From: Neobacillus pocheonensis
GTDB lineage: Bacteria; Bacillota; Bacilli; Bacillales; Cytobacillaceae
Reading direction: 5' to 3'
DNA length: 64,000 bases
NCBI GenBank assembly: GCA_023702235.1
Contig: JAMQCR010000002.1
Coordinates: 496,001 to 560,000 of the forward strand
Part shown: positions 29,820 to 38,507 of the stretch, piece after piece
How the letters are laid out: the number at the start of each line of letters is the position of its first letter
Numbering within the stretch: the stretch's first letter is position 1
The notes under the pieces: generated by a model
What the model saw: only the letters and a program-made list of their open reading frames with translations
Databases searched by the model: none
What the model was told of the DNA's origin: nothing
Position numbers and translations under genes: made by a program

Positions 29820-29873
29820 TCAAGTGGTAAATTTTGTGACAATCGCTGGTATAAAACATTGCAGAAGTGGTAC
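29820..29873. repeat. IS21-like terminal repeat, right side
   Basis: TCAAGTGGTAAATTTTGTGA, then CGCTGGTATAAAA and AAGTGGTACA. This repeats the complement of the pattern at 25369-25440 (GTGGTAAA spaced before a terminal GTGGTACA). It could be the right end of a decayed IS21-type element or the right boundary of a non-autonomous unit that carries the methyltransferase and ger genes. No target duplication is visible. Confidence 0.35.
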
Positions 29874-30078
29874 ATTCATAGGGCTGTAATCATTGAAATC
29901 ATCTTTAGCTTTATTGTTAACTTAAATAGATAATTGGTTAAAAACATTTATAGTTCCCTTTTCTTGGAGACTCTTAATAAATGTAGATCTCATAGTGTTG
30001 TAACGAATAAAAAAAATAATTGAACTTTTCCTCTTTAACAAGATTATTATGAATCATAATAAAGAAGGGGAGGTAAAT

Positions 30079-30115
30079 TGAAAAACTCTAACCAAATTGG
30101 TTAGAGTTTTTCAAT
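30079..30115. terminator. Strong bidirectional hairpin before the transfer operon
   Basis: AAAAACTCTAACC and GGTTAGAGTTTTT pair perfectly around a short AAATT loop, and both arms end in A/T runs. No intact gene ends immediately upstream, so it probably insulates the transfer operon from outside transcription. Confidence 0.75.
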
Positions 30116-30158
30116 TTATTCTTGTGCAGGCTTTTTATAACTCAAAATACTATAAGAA

Positions 30159-30199
30159 CTTCCAACCTCGAGGATTGGAAAAAAGTCACCTCAGGTGAC
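30159..30199. promoter_or_regulatory. Paired inverted repeats, candidate oriT or operator
   Basis: Two adjacent palindromes: TCCAACCTCGAGGATTGGA (30161-30179, one mismatch) and the perfect GTCACCTCAGGTGAC (30185-30199). They lie 260 bp before the first gene of the transfer operon, in an otherwise gene-free 330-bp stretch. Inverted repeats at such a place are typical of oriT or a repressor site. I cannot tell which. Confidence 0.4.
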
Positions 30200-30462
30200 G
30201 AAAGATAATAAAAGTGATGACTATCTAGGGAAAAGCGAATAAAAAAGGCAGGACGAAAGAAAAAAGATTGAAGAAAAATAATCCCTACTCCATGTTACTA
30301 AAGTTGCTAACTCCCAACTACCATATTTGGACCTTTTTACCATTTACAATGCTAAAGACTCATTTCCAATTAAGTACTATCTGAATATATCGGAAATTGT
30401 ACATTTTTGTTAAGGTGTAATTAGAACAAATATTCGTTAAATAACAATATCATATAAGGGAG

Positions 30463-30870
30463 TTGAGAGTAAAAATACATATGTATGAGATTTATTCAAA
30501 CAAATACCATGTGAGTTGTTTACAATACCATATTATATTTTTTACAAATAATTACATATTGCTAGAAGAAGAGGAAATAGACTTTATAAAGTCCTATTTT
30601 AGAAACGTCTCAACTCGTCATGAATTTAAAATAGTAGGAATGGAAATCCAGGGGTACACCGCTAAACTAGTTATCAATTGCAAAACGACTCATTACATAC
30701 CCAATATCATGAAAGCTCTAAAAGGTGGATCAGCTAGGTTTTTGTATAAGGAATTTCCGAAAACTAAAATAAAAAAAGGTGGTAGTCTATGGGATCAAAA
30801 ATATTATATCTCAACTAACGAACAGCAACTAGATACCTTGATTCAGGATTATAAGGGCGACACACCTTAG
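30463..30870 (+). CDS. IS200/IS605 TnpA-like (Y1) fold lacking HUH residues
   Basis: The 135-residue product aligns along its length with IS200-type TnpA: HVSCLQYHIIFFTNNY (family: strand 1 HV..CTKYR), FKIVGMEIQGYTAKLVIN (family: MEVMPDHVHLLI), IMKALKGGSARFLYKEFP and GGSLWDQKYYISTNEQQ. The two catalytic histidines of the HUH motif are replaced (Y-T-A-K where D-H-V-H is expected). The tyrosine in LIQDYKGD is one position off the catalytic Tyr. No stop interrupts the gene. It is the first ORF of the transfer operon, with AAGGGAG just upstream; ATG 30481 is an alternative start. Either a decayed transposase or a DNA-binding protein derived from one. Confidence 0.6.
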   Translation: MRVKIHMYEIYSNKYHVSCLQYHIIFFTNNYILLEEEEIDFIKSYFRNVSTRHEFKIVGMEIQGYTAKLVINCKTTHYIPNIMKALKGGSARFLYKEFPKTKIKKGGSLWDQKYYISTNEQQLDTLIQDYKGDTP

Positions 30871-30913
30871 TGTAGTTTTGATCATTTTGGAGTTGTAGAA
30901 AGGGGATTATACT

Positions 30914-32032
30914 GTGAGAAACGATTCTATCGAAAGATCTGTTAATGATTCTATGCTCTACATGGCCGAATACATTTTGCAAATGATAGAAGAGTCTAAA
31001 AAGCAAAATGAACTAGATATGAAAAAAATCATTGATGAAAAATTGAAGAATTTGCAAATGAATTTTATGTCAAACGAAGCGAGGGAAGAAGCAGAGTACG
31101 AACTGTATTACACTTTTATAAAAATGCAGCGACCTGATCAATTTGATAATAAAGGGGACTATGTAGAATCCTTTCCGCTCAATAATTATAATGGTATTTT
31201 TCAAATTATAGATATTAATGGTCAATTTTTTGGTGTTTATAAAAAGGAGTCTAAAGAGGCTCACAAAGTGACTCGAGGATTTCAATCTAAAGAGGAAGTG
31301 CTTCTAAACACTTTTGGAACTTCTGACTTCGAACGGTTTAGAGGGGAATCATTATTTCTTACAAAAGAGGGGATGGCATTCTGTCTCAAAGATAATAAGC
31401 AATTTCGACTTAATTTAGTAAAACCTTTTAGAGCCCTATCTTTGTATGAAAATATGGAACAAGCACGATCATTTATTGTAAAAGACGAGTTAAAAAAAGA
31501 TACAAATATTAGTTTACAAGCACTACTAAGAACTTTGGAAGAATTTCGTATTCCGTCAGATCTTATAGGGAAAACAGTCACAATAAACAGTATATTTAAA
31601 GATAATGAAGGGGTTTATATCACTTTTGAAGAGAACCAAAAAAAACAGGACATCAGGTTACCCGATCTTGAAGAAAAATGGTTAGAAAGACTAAGAGACA
31701 ATCCAAAAATGAAAGTAGCTCTTGATGAACTTATCATGGACAGTCGCTCAATTGGAGAAGGTTTTCTTGCCTACTATGGTATTGAGATAAATAAAGAGTT
31801 CCAAATAATGCAGCATGATTTTGATGTGATCTCAAATAAAGAAGGTTCGTACATTGGAAAATTAAGTGGTGCGGGTACAGTAAAAAAACTATCACCTTAC
31901 TTTTCTGAAAAAGAGGCAATTCAACAATTAGTAAATATGAATAATTTTATTCATATAGAAAAACAAAAAGAAAGATTCGTGAATAATGAAGTCGATCTGT
32001 ACATCGAATTTATGGAAAGTAGGAAAATATAA
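30914..32032 (+). CDS. Hypothetical protein of the transfer operon, 372 residues
   Basis: Starts at GTG 30914 with AAAGGGGA about nine bases upstream, 43 bp after the TnpA-like gene. The product is hydrophilic, rich in Glu/Lys, and without signal peptide or membrane segments. The N-terminal 70 residues are strongly helical and may form a coiled coil (QMIEESKKQNELDMKKIIDE). The remainder is mixed. No catalytic motif or known family is visible. Its place between the TnpA-like gene and the pilin-like gene suggests a cytoplasmic conjugation factor, for example a DNA-processing or regulatory protein. This is inference from position. Confidence 0.6.
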   Translation: MRNDSIERSVNDSMLYMAEYILQMIEESKKQNELDMKKIIDEKLKNLQMNFMSNEAREEAEYELYYTFIKMQRPDQFDNKGDYVESFPLNNYNGIFQIIDINGQFFGVYKKESKEAHKVTRGFQSKEEVLLNTFGTSDFERFRGESLFLTKEGMAFCLKDNKQFRLNLVKPFRALSLYENMEQARSFIVKDELKKDTNISLQALLRTLEEFRIPSDLIGKTVTINSIFKDNEGVYITFEENQKKQDIRLPDLEEKWLERLRDNPKMKVALDELIMDSRSIGEGFLAYYGIEINKEFQIMQHDFDVISNKEGSYIGKLSGAGTVKKLSPYFSEKEAIQQLVNMNNFIHIEKQKERFVNNEVDLYIEFMESRKI

Positions 32033-32051
32033 TGAAGGGAGACGAGGAATT

Positions 32052-32381
32052 GTGAAAATAGTAACAAAGTTACAACCAATACATTTGTTTGTAGTAATTA
32101 TTTTATGTCTATATATTATACCAGAGCATGCATTTGCTGCTGGTGAGGTTGAAGCAAAAGTGAAGGAAGGACTAAAACAAATTCAAGCATTCTTAACTGG
32201 AATTGTGGTAATAGTAGGTATCTGTGTAGGTGTCTGGATCATCATTAAAAAATTACCTGGCGTAGACGACCCGCATACGAAAAATGAAATGTTCCGTGGT
32301 GTAGGTATGGCACTTGCAGGGGTCGGATTGGCATCAGCTCTTGTATGGATAGTCCCTTGGGTATATGGGTTATTCGCTTAA
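32052..32381 (+). CDS. VirB2/TrbC-like small membrane protein (pilin-like)
   Basis: I chose GTG 32052 (KIVTKLQPIHLFVV), with GAGG six bases upstream; the longer frame from 31986 overlaps the previous gene. The 109-residue product has an N-terminal signal (LFVVIILCLYIIPEHAFA, probable cleavage after AFA). A short amphipathic stretch and two membrane spans (about residues 46-66 and 83-103) with a polar turn (KKLPGVDDPHTKNEM) follow. This is the architecture of VirB2/TrbC-type pilin-like subunits found in Gram-positive conjugation operons. It is followed 16 bp later by the next transfer gene. Confidence 0.7.
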   Translation: MKIVTKLQPIHLFVVIILCLYIIPEHAFAAGEVEAKVKEGLKQIQAFLTGIVVIVGICVGVWIIIKKLPGVDDPHTKNEMFRGVGMALAGVGLASALVWIVPWVYGLFA

Positions 32382-32397
32382 ATAGAGGGGACTTTTT

Positions 32398-32796
32398 ATG
32401 ACTACAAAAGAAGATGTGAAAGCAGTCCTTAAAGAATTATTAGGACAAGAAGATAATCGAAAGGGGAAAACATTTGTTTTCCCTGATAATGTGGATAGAT
32501 CTTATAACATTGTGAAAGGTTTATCGATTAGAAACTTTTTTAAATTTATTTTTCCGGCCCTTATCATTGCGGCAGTCATCCTTCTTATTCCGCCATACTC
32601 ATTGGGGTTTATGATGGTCAAAATGTTTTTTGTCTCATTGGTCCTTTTAGGCTCTTTTACTTTTGCTGTTTTACGCCCAATTACATCCCGTCCGAATATA
32701 ACTTATAGTAACTATTTGAAATTAATTATTAATTACAACAATAGACAGAAGTTGTATTTTATAAAATCGAATAAAAGGGATGATTTTCATGGCTAA
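32398..32796 (+). CDS. VirB3/PrgI-like conjugation membrane protein
   Basis: A 132-residue protein with two adjacent membrane segments at about residues 50-69 and 74-92. They are preceded by the motif FPDNVDRSYNIVKGLSIRNF and followed by a basic C-terminus (NYNNRQKLYFIKSNKR). This resembles the PrgI/TcpE/TrsC group of inner-membrane T4SS proteins that sit next to the VirB4 ATPase. The start ATG 32398 follows AGAGGGGA. The end overlaps the next ORF. Role: membrane base of the secretion channel. Confidence 0.65.
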   Translation: MTTKEDVKAVLKELLGQEDNRKGKTFVFPDNVDRSYNIVKGLSIRNFFKFIFPALIIAAVILLIPPYSLGFMMVKMFFVSLVLLGSFTFAVLRPITSRPNITYSNYLKLIINYNNRQKLYFIKSNKRDDFHG

Positions 32797-33448
32797 CAAT
32801 AAAAAGAAAATGGATAAAACTGAGTTTGACTATGAAGTGGAAACCCTTGTAAAAAAGGGTCAAAGAACGATTCAGGATCTAAGCGTGATCGAAGGTATTT
32901 ATAAGGATCATGTACTAATGAAAAATGGGTACTTATCTTCCATTCTGCAAGTAAGTGGTATCAATATGGATTTATTAGCTGAGTATGAACAGAATCGTTT
33001 ATTTGAAGACTACGGATCATTTTTAATGAGCCAAGTCCACGATCAATTACAAACCATCTCAATGAGTGTACCCGTGGATTTAAGATCATACAACTTAGGT
33101 TGGAAAAAACGATATCTTCAAGAACTTGAAAATAAAGAAAATGTCGGAAACGAATACAAGCGACAATTAATTGCTTCCTATATAGATCACTTCCAAGGTA
33201 TCAGGCTTAAAGACGAAATGTCTACGAAACAACACTTTATTGTCATAAGGGAGAAAATGAATAAACGTACTTTTCAGGATTTAGAACGTGCGGAGAGTAT
33301 TTTAACAAAAAAGGTAGAAGAAATATCAAACTCTTTACGATCCACTTTTGAGACCTACGATATAACCATTAGAACATTATCTGAGAAAGATACTTTAACT
33401 CTGCTCTACCGATACTTTGATTTTGAAATGTCGAAACGATACGTTTAA
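32789..33448 (+). CDS. TrsD-like protein (VirB4 N-terminal-type domain)
   Basis: A 219-residue cytosolic protein similar in pattern to TrsD of staphylococcal plasmids, which corresponds to a detached N-terminal part of VirB4/TraC. Visible features are GIYKDHVLMKNGYLSSILQV (the opening beta strands) and a later TKQHFIVIREK strand. I use ATG 32789, eight bases after AAAGGGA, instead of ATG 32780, which abuts that site. The gene lies directly before trsE, as in pSK41-like operons. The encoded protein has no Walker motif and probably works with the ATPase. Confidence 0.7.
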   Translation: MANNKKKMDKTEFDYEVETLVKKGQRTIQDLSVIEGIYKDHVLMKNGYLSSILQVSGINMDLLAEYEQNRLFEDYGSFLMSQVHDQLQTISMSVPVDLRSYNLGWKKRYLQELENKENVGNEYKRQLIASYIDHFQGIRLKDEMSTKQHFIVIREKMNKRTFQDLERAESILTKKVEEISNSLRSTFETYDITIRTLSEKDTLTLLYRYFDFEMSKRYV

Positions 33449-33471
33449 CCACTCGGAAAGGATGAAAGGTT

Positions 33472-35442
33472 ATGCCCTTTTCTTTAGCAACACTTTTTCC
33501 ATCAATAAATCGTGAAAATAAACAAGAAGAACCGATGGAAAGCGATCAAGACTTCCTATATGGGGTTTTAGAGACCGAAGAACTTAATTCTATCTATCCT
33601 TTTGTTTGGAAGGAAAATAAGAGTTTCATAGAAAGTGGAGGGAACTTCATTAAAGTACTGGCTGTTGTTTCTTATCCCAAAGAACAAAAGGGAAACTGGT
33701 TATCTGACTTGAAGCGGTTAAAGGGAAACATATCTTTTGTCCAATATTTAGAGCCTGCAAACTCTGAGGGAATGATTAGTTATTACAATGACTCTATTAA
33801 AAATAAGGATGCTGAACTATTAAAAACAAGAGATCCAGCTACGCGTATCAGGATACAATCGGAACTTGATAGTGCTAGATACCAACTCAATCAGGTTTTA
33901 ACAAACCGTTCCAACTTTATGTATCTTTACACGTACATTTTCATTCAAGCAATATCACTAGAAGATCTGAAGACATTAGAGGACAATGTCCAGAGGATTC
34001 TCACAAAACTAAGGATGAAAGCTTTAAACCCTCATTATGCTACGCCAATGGCTTTCTGGTCAGCCTTGCCTTTAGGCGATAATCAATTAAAAGATTATAC
34101 CTATCAAATGTGTAACACAGAAACAGCCTCTTCTTTTTTTCCATTTGATGATTCAGAAATTTGTTACCTATCTCCGATGGCTCAGGTGGAAGGGATAAAT
34201 AAGACAACCAATTCATTAGTAGCGATTGATTATCTAGATACGCAGCGTACATTAAACCAAAACATGGTCGTTATCGGAACATCGGGTGTTGGTAAATCGA
34301 CATTTATGGTTCAGAAGATTCTTCGTTGCTTCGCAATGGGGATTAAAGTCTATATCATTGATCCGGAAAATGAGTACTCTCATATCGTGAAACTACTAGG
34401 TGGAGAAGTGGTACACCTTAGCAGTAATAGTGCAACTAAGATCAATCCTTTGGAGATATTCTCAACAGAAATTACAGACACCGAAGATTTTAATACTAAT
34501 GCAGAATTCGTCAGAGACCTTGTGAAACAAAAGGTTCAACGTCTAAAAGCGTTTTTTAAAGTGTTAAAAGCGGATTTAACACAGGTTGAATCTAGTATTT
34601 TAGACAAGGCTCTAACCAATCTATATGATCGTTTTTCTATCAATGAAGAAAGTGATTTTAAAAATCTCAAATCAATTGACTATCCGATTATTCAAGATTT
34701 TTACAATGACTTAGGGAAACTAAAGGAAGAGAATATCGAAAGGTATGAAAAAATTCAAGATTTTTATTTTATATTAGAGAGTTATGTTCATGGCTCAAAT
34801 TCCTTATTTAATGGCCACACGAACGTGAATATCAATAACTCTTTATTCTCTTTTAATTTAAAATCACTTCAAAATGAAGTAGATGTTCAGGCTGCCTGTT
34901 ACTTTAACATTTTTGGTTTCTTATGGGACGAAGTAACAAAAAGGAAAGATGAGCTAATTTATCTATTTATTGATGAATTTCACTTCTTATCAAAAAATCC
35001 AGATTCTATGAGGTTTTTCTATCAAGCGTACAAACGATTCAGGAAATACAATGCTGGAGCGATTGCAAGTACACAACAAATTATCGATGTTCTCGATACT
35101 GATGATAACCTAGGTGCAGCCATGATTGAAAACAGCCATGTAAAAGTGTTTTTTGGTCTAGATAATAAAGGGGTAGACGATGTAGTGAAAAAGATTAATC
35201 TATCCTTTTCTGATGAAGAAATCTCCTTATTAAGAGCAAAACGACAAGGAGAAGCGTTAATTACATATGGATCTCAACGAGCTTTTATCAGGGTGGAGCT
35301 AACACAAGAAGAACTTCGTCTTTGGAATAAAAAAAGATATATTGAAAAGTACGGGTTGGATCCTGAGGAAATCCCAAACTATGAAGCTAGGAATGAAATG
35401 ACTCCGATTGAGAAAGAGGAAGTGCGAAATTTTGTTCTGTAG
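33472..35442 (+). CDS. VirB4/TrsE-type conjugation ATPase
   Basis: A 656-residue ATPase. The Walker A motif GTSGVGKST is near residue 270, Walker B (LIYLFIDEFHFL) near residue 498, and a following ASTQQ segment fits the VirB4 family. The N-terminal region contains the family segment SFVQYLEPANSEGMISYYND. The start at ATG 33472 is preceded by GGAAAGGATGAAAGG. It energises assembly and substrate passage of the type IV secretion system at the inner face of the membrane. It is separated from trsD by 23 bp and from the EssB-like gene by 11 bp, so the operon is tight. Confidence 0.9.
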   Translation: MPFSLATLFPSINRENKQEEPMESDQDFLYGVLETEELNSIYPFVWKENKSFIESGGNFIKVLAVVSYPKEQKGNWLSDLKRLKGNISFVQYLEPANSEGMISYYNDSIKNKDAELLKTRDPATRIRIQSELDSARYQLNQVLTNRSNFMYLYTYIFIQAISLEDLKTLEDNVQRILTKLRMKALNPHYATPMAFWSALPLGDNQLKDYTYQMCNTETASSFFPFDDSEICYLSPMAQVEGINKTTNSLVAIDYLDTQRTLNQNMVVIGTSGVGKSTFMVQKILRCFAMGIKVYIIDPENEYSHIVKLLGGEVVHLSSNSATKINPLEIFSTEITDTEDFNTNAEFVRDLVKQKVQRLKAFFKVLKADLTQVESSILDKALTNLYDRFSINEESDFKNLKSIDYPIIQDFYNDLGKLKEENIERYEKIQDFYFILESYVHGSNSLFNGHTNVNINNSLFSFNLKSLQNEVDVQAACYFNIFGFLWDEVTKRKDELIYLFIDEFHFLSKNPDSMRFFYQAYKRFRKYNAGAIASTQQIIDVLDTDDNLGAAMIENSHVKVFFGLDNKGVDDVVKKINLSFSDEEISLLRAKRQGEALITYGSQRAFIRVELTQEELRLWNKKRYIEKYGLDPEEIPNYEARNEMTPIEKEEVRNFVL

Positions 35443-35453
35443 AGGAGGGGACA

Positions 35454-36674
35454 ATGTTGAAAATCCAATTATTTGAATATGGAACGTTATTTATTGATCA
35501 AAGTAAACGCTATCGTTTGGAAATACCTGCAATTCAGGTGTTGGCTGAACGACCAGAAGAGTTAAAAGAGCTACAGGAAGATTCATCTTACTTCTTTACT
35601 TTAAGGGATATAAAAAAAGAGAACGGTCGATTTATTCTTGATTATATTATAGAAGAAGATTACCAAACTCTCATTTCAGCAAAAGATTATTCAAGTGTTT
35701 TACGCCTTTCCTTATTAAATGAGTTGTTGGAAATGGATCCATTAAATACTGTTGAAGAAAAAGTATTAATCCATCCCAGAAACATTTTCTTTAAAGATAT
35801 GAAAACACTAAAGTTTCTATATAGAAGCAATCAATGGTTACCCTATGATGAACATATAGAAAAGCTTGAACAGTATAAAATTTTAATAATCTCTATGTTT
35901 TCCCGTTTCACCTATGAAAAATATAAACGGGAAAAAGATAATCTCTTGAAAAAGGAAAAAGATGAATTTTTATTTAGAATTGAAAATGCTGAATCCGTTA
36001 TGGACTTGAAAGAATTGATTTCTAAGAAACTCCAGAATGAGGAAACTCAGCATTTCTTTGGAATTGAAGTGGAAAAGAATAAAGTGAAAAAGCAAAAGAG
36101 ACTATTAGCGGGTATATCCATTGGGATTTGTACTCTTGCCTTACCTTTTGGGATTTTTCTTCAGCAATCAGCAGTAAATAATGTTCATACGGTCTATGCG
36201 ATGGAACTTCAAAAAGTAAAAAATGAATCAAAGTATTATCAATTACTAAGTGAAAAAAAGTACAATGAAGCTTTTTCGTTCTTGAAAAAAAATGGTGGTA
36301 GTAAAAAAGAGATTGCTAAAGTGTACTTTAAAAAAGGAGAGTATCAAAAAGCGATAGATACCGATAAAAGTTTAATAAAACCCACTATAGAAACTTTATA
36401 CCATGCAAATAAAAAAAATGAAATTTTAGGGTTGGTAGCGGAAAGCACTTATTTGGATATTGAAAAGAAAATAGTAAGTTATGATTACAGTGTTTTGTTA
36501 TCCATGGAGGCATTTACAAAAGATAAAGACCAACAACTACGAATGGGTAAAGCCTTTGTTGAACATGGTGATCTTGAGGATGCTAAAAGTTTAAATCAAA
36601 AGCTGAAAAGCCATGAATTAGAATTGGCGATAAGAAAAAAAGAATTGGAAAATCAAGTCGGTAGCAACAAATAA
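35454..36674 (+). CDS. TrsF-like protein with EssB/YukC-type architecture
   Basis: A 406-residue protein: an N-terminal 200-residue domain resembling the pseudokinase-like domain of the type VII secretion protein EssB/YukC (HPRNIFFKDMKTLKFLYRSN, then EQYKILIISMFSRFTYEKYK); a single membrane span at about residues 217-238 (RLLAGISIGICTLALPFGIF); and a C-terminal helical, TPR-like domain (YYQLLSEKKYNEAFSFLKKN...GEYQKAIDTDKSL). ATG 35454 follows GAGGAGGGG. TrsF proteins of conjugative plasmids occupy the same place after trsE. It is probably a bitopic scaffold of the channel. There is no catalytic kinase motif. Confidence 0.7.
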   Translation: MLKIQLFEYGTLFIDQSKRYRLEIPAIQVLAERPEELKELQEDSSYFFTLRDIKKENGRFILDYIIEEDYQTLISAKDYSSVLRLSLLNELLEMDPLNTVEEKVLIHPRNIFFKDMKTLKFLYRSNQWLPYDEHIEKLEQYKILIISMFSRFTYEKYKREKDNLLKKEKDEFLFRIENAESVMDLKELISKKLQNEETQHFFGIEVEKNKVKKQKRLLAGISIGICTLALPFGIFLQQSAVNNVHTVYAMELQKVKNESKYYQLLSEKKYNEAFSFLKKNGGSKKEIAKVYFKKGEYQKAIDTDKSLIKPTIETLYHANKKNEILGLVAESTYLDIEKKIVSYDYSVLLSMEAFTKDKDQQLRMGKAFVEHGDLEDAKSLNQKLKSHELELAIRKKELENQVGSNK

Positions 36675-36801
36675 ATGAAATTTAGATAATGCTAACGCCA
36701 TACCCTGAAGGTAAACAGGAAGAGCATGATTTAAAAGACAAGGAGAATGAACAAGTAAAAGATTAGATTGAAAAATTATTAAAGAAAAGGGTTGGAAAAA
36801 A

Positions 36802-37857
36802 GTGGCGGTAACAGTCGCTGTTAAGGGAACCGTTTTTATTGTTAGGAACTGGAAGGGAATTACGGTAGGAGTCGTATTTGCTTTAATCGTAATGGTCGGC
36901 TTGTTAATTGGAATGACTACATCTAAACAACAACCTAATGAGAACATTAATTCACCATTTGGCGCAGCAGATGTTCCACCACATATTGCGCAATGGAAAG
37001 GATTAGTAAGTGAATACACAACGAGGTATGGAATTCCTGAATACACAGATTTCCTTCTAGCTCTTATGTATCAAGAATTAGGGAATTCCGAAACGTTAGA
37101 TATTATGCAAAGTTCCGAATCTGCTGGGCTGCCGCCCAATTCTATTCAGGACCCCGTGATGTCCGTTAATTTAGGTGTACAACATTTTAAATCCGTGTTA
37201 GAACAAGGTCAAAAAGCAGGGGTTGATTTTGCTACCATTATTCAATCTTACAACTTCGGTTCTGGTTACATAAACTTTATTGCGTCAAATGGTGGGAAAC
37301 ACTCCGTTGAATTAGCTCAAAAATTTTCTTTGAGTAAGACAACCGTACTAGGATCCAGTTGTTCCGATTGGAGGGCTCCTTACTGTTATGGCGACTATAC
37401 ATATGCACAAAAAGTAATGAAAAATCTCATTCCATTAGGTATTTCCGTAGGTAGCGGGAATGTTTCTCCATTAGGAGAACAAACATTTAAAGCGGTTATC
37501 TCAGAAGCACAAAAATACATAGGCTGGCCTTATATGTGGGCGGGAGCAAGTCCTACTACAGGATTTGACTGTTCTGGCTTTACACAATGGACGTTTGCGA
37601 AGGCTGGCATAAAGCTACCACGAACTGCTCAAGAACAGTACGATGTTTCTTCTAAAATCCCACCCGAAGAAGCAAAGCAAGGTGACTTTGTTTTTTATAC
37701 TGGTACATATGAGACAGACCAATATATCACACACATAGGCATTTACATAGGGAACGGGAAAATGTTTGATTCAGATGATTCTGGTATTGGAATTCATGAT
37801 ATACATACTCCTTATTGGAAGTCTCATCTTGCAGGTTTTGGTAGAGTAGCACATTAG
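36802..37857 (+). CDS. CwlT-like bifunctional cell-wall hydrolase (TrsG/VirB1-like)
   Basis: A 351-residue membrane-anchored enzyme. Transmembrane helix at about residues 19-38, then a lysozyme/transglycosylase-type domain (65-170) with the likely catalytic Glu92 in LALMYQELGN. A C-terminal NlpC/P60 endopeptidase domain (225-351) has Cys257 in FDCSGF and a His near 311 in THIGIYIG. It opens peptidoglycan locally for the conjugation channel, as CwlT and TrsG proteins do. GTG 36802 has AAAAGGG about ten bases upstream. A short ORF at 36689 (MLTPYPEGKQEEHD...) one base out of frame may be the original N-terminus, so the gene could have lost a few residues by a frameshift. Confidence 0.85.
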   Translation: MAVTVAVKGTVFIVRNWKGITVGVVFALIVMVGLLIGMTTSKQQPNENINSPFGAADVPPHIAQWKGLVSEYTTRYGIPEYTDFLLALMYQELGNSETLDIMQSSESAGLPPNSIQDPVMSVNLGVQHFKSVLEQGQKAGVDFATIIQSYNFGSGYINFIASNGGKHSVELAQKFSLSKTTVLGSSCSDWRAPYCYGDYTYAQKVMKNLIPLGISVGSGNVSPLGEQTFKAVISEAQKYIGWPYMWAGASPTTGFDCSGFTQWTFAKAGIKLPRTAQEQYDVSSKIPPEEAKQGDFVFYTGTYETDQYITHIGIYIGNGKMFDSDDSGIGIHDIHTPYWKSHLAGFGRVAH

Positions 37858-37868
37858 GAGGGAAAACC

Positions 37869-38465
37869 TTGAACAAAGTATTGGCTGCCTTTTTGGGGAT
37901 ATCTATTTTAGCAAATGTAATCTTGGGTTTAATGTACGTTGGTCAAAGAACAATGGTCACCCAAGCAGAAGATAATAAAGAAGAAACTAAAAAGCAGATA
38001 GATCAGTTAAAAAACGAATCAAATAAAAAAGAAAAAGCCCTTACTGCCTTTCAACAGAACGAAGCCTATTATGAAATAGAACATAGTGAAGAGGTTAAAA
38101 GTTTTGTAGATGAAACCTTTAAAGAACTATTTAATTACGATAACAAAAATTATGCGGCACGTTTTGATCAAGTCCGTGACAAATTAGCTGAGTCTGTCAT
38201 TTCAAAACTAAAAGCTTCAGGAGAAATGGGTAGTACACAAATTGAATTTAGAAATCAAGTAAAGGCTTTAAGTGTTTATTTGAGTGCTGTTGAAAAGGAC
38301 CAAGCAAATGCTCTTGTAAACATGGAAACACAATACTCGGTTGGAGGAAGTCAATTTCCAAGAAAAAATCAAATGTATGAAGTAACTATCATTCGAAGTG
38401 GAGATAAATGGTTAGTTGATAAATTAGAGTTAATGGGATCTTTTGAACCCTTTCAAGGGAACTAA
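37869..38465 (+). CDS. VirB8-like transfer protein
   Basis: A 198-residue protein with one N-terminal membrane span (residues 4-24, LAAFLGISILANVILGLMYV), a coiled-coil-prone stretch (EDNKEETKKQIDQLKNESNK) and a C-terminal compact domain (about 75-195). The alternating strand pattern of that domain fits an NTF2-like fold as in VirB8/TcpC-type conjugation proteins. TTG 37869 is preceded by AGGAGGG at seven bases. It lies between the muralytic enzyme and the coupling protein. Assignment rests on architecture and position more than on motifs. Confidence 0.6.
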   Translation: MNKVLAAFLGISILANVILGLMYVGQRTMVTQAEDNKEETKKQIDQLKNESNKKEKALTAFQQNEAYYEIEHSEEVKSFVDETFKELFNYDNKNYAARFDQVRDKLAESVISKLKASGEMGSTQIEFRNQVKALSVYLSAVEKDQANALVNMETQYSVGGSQFPRKNQMYEVTIIRSGDKWLVDKLELMGSFEPFQGN

Positions 38466-38507
38466 ATTAAGTAGTAATTTATAGGCAATCCAAAAGGAGA
38501 GAAACCA

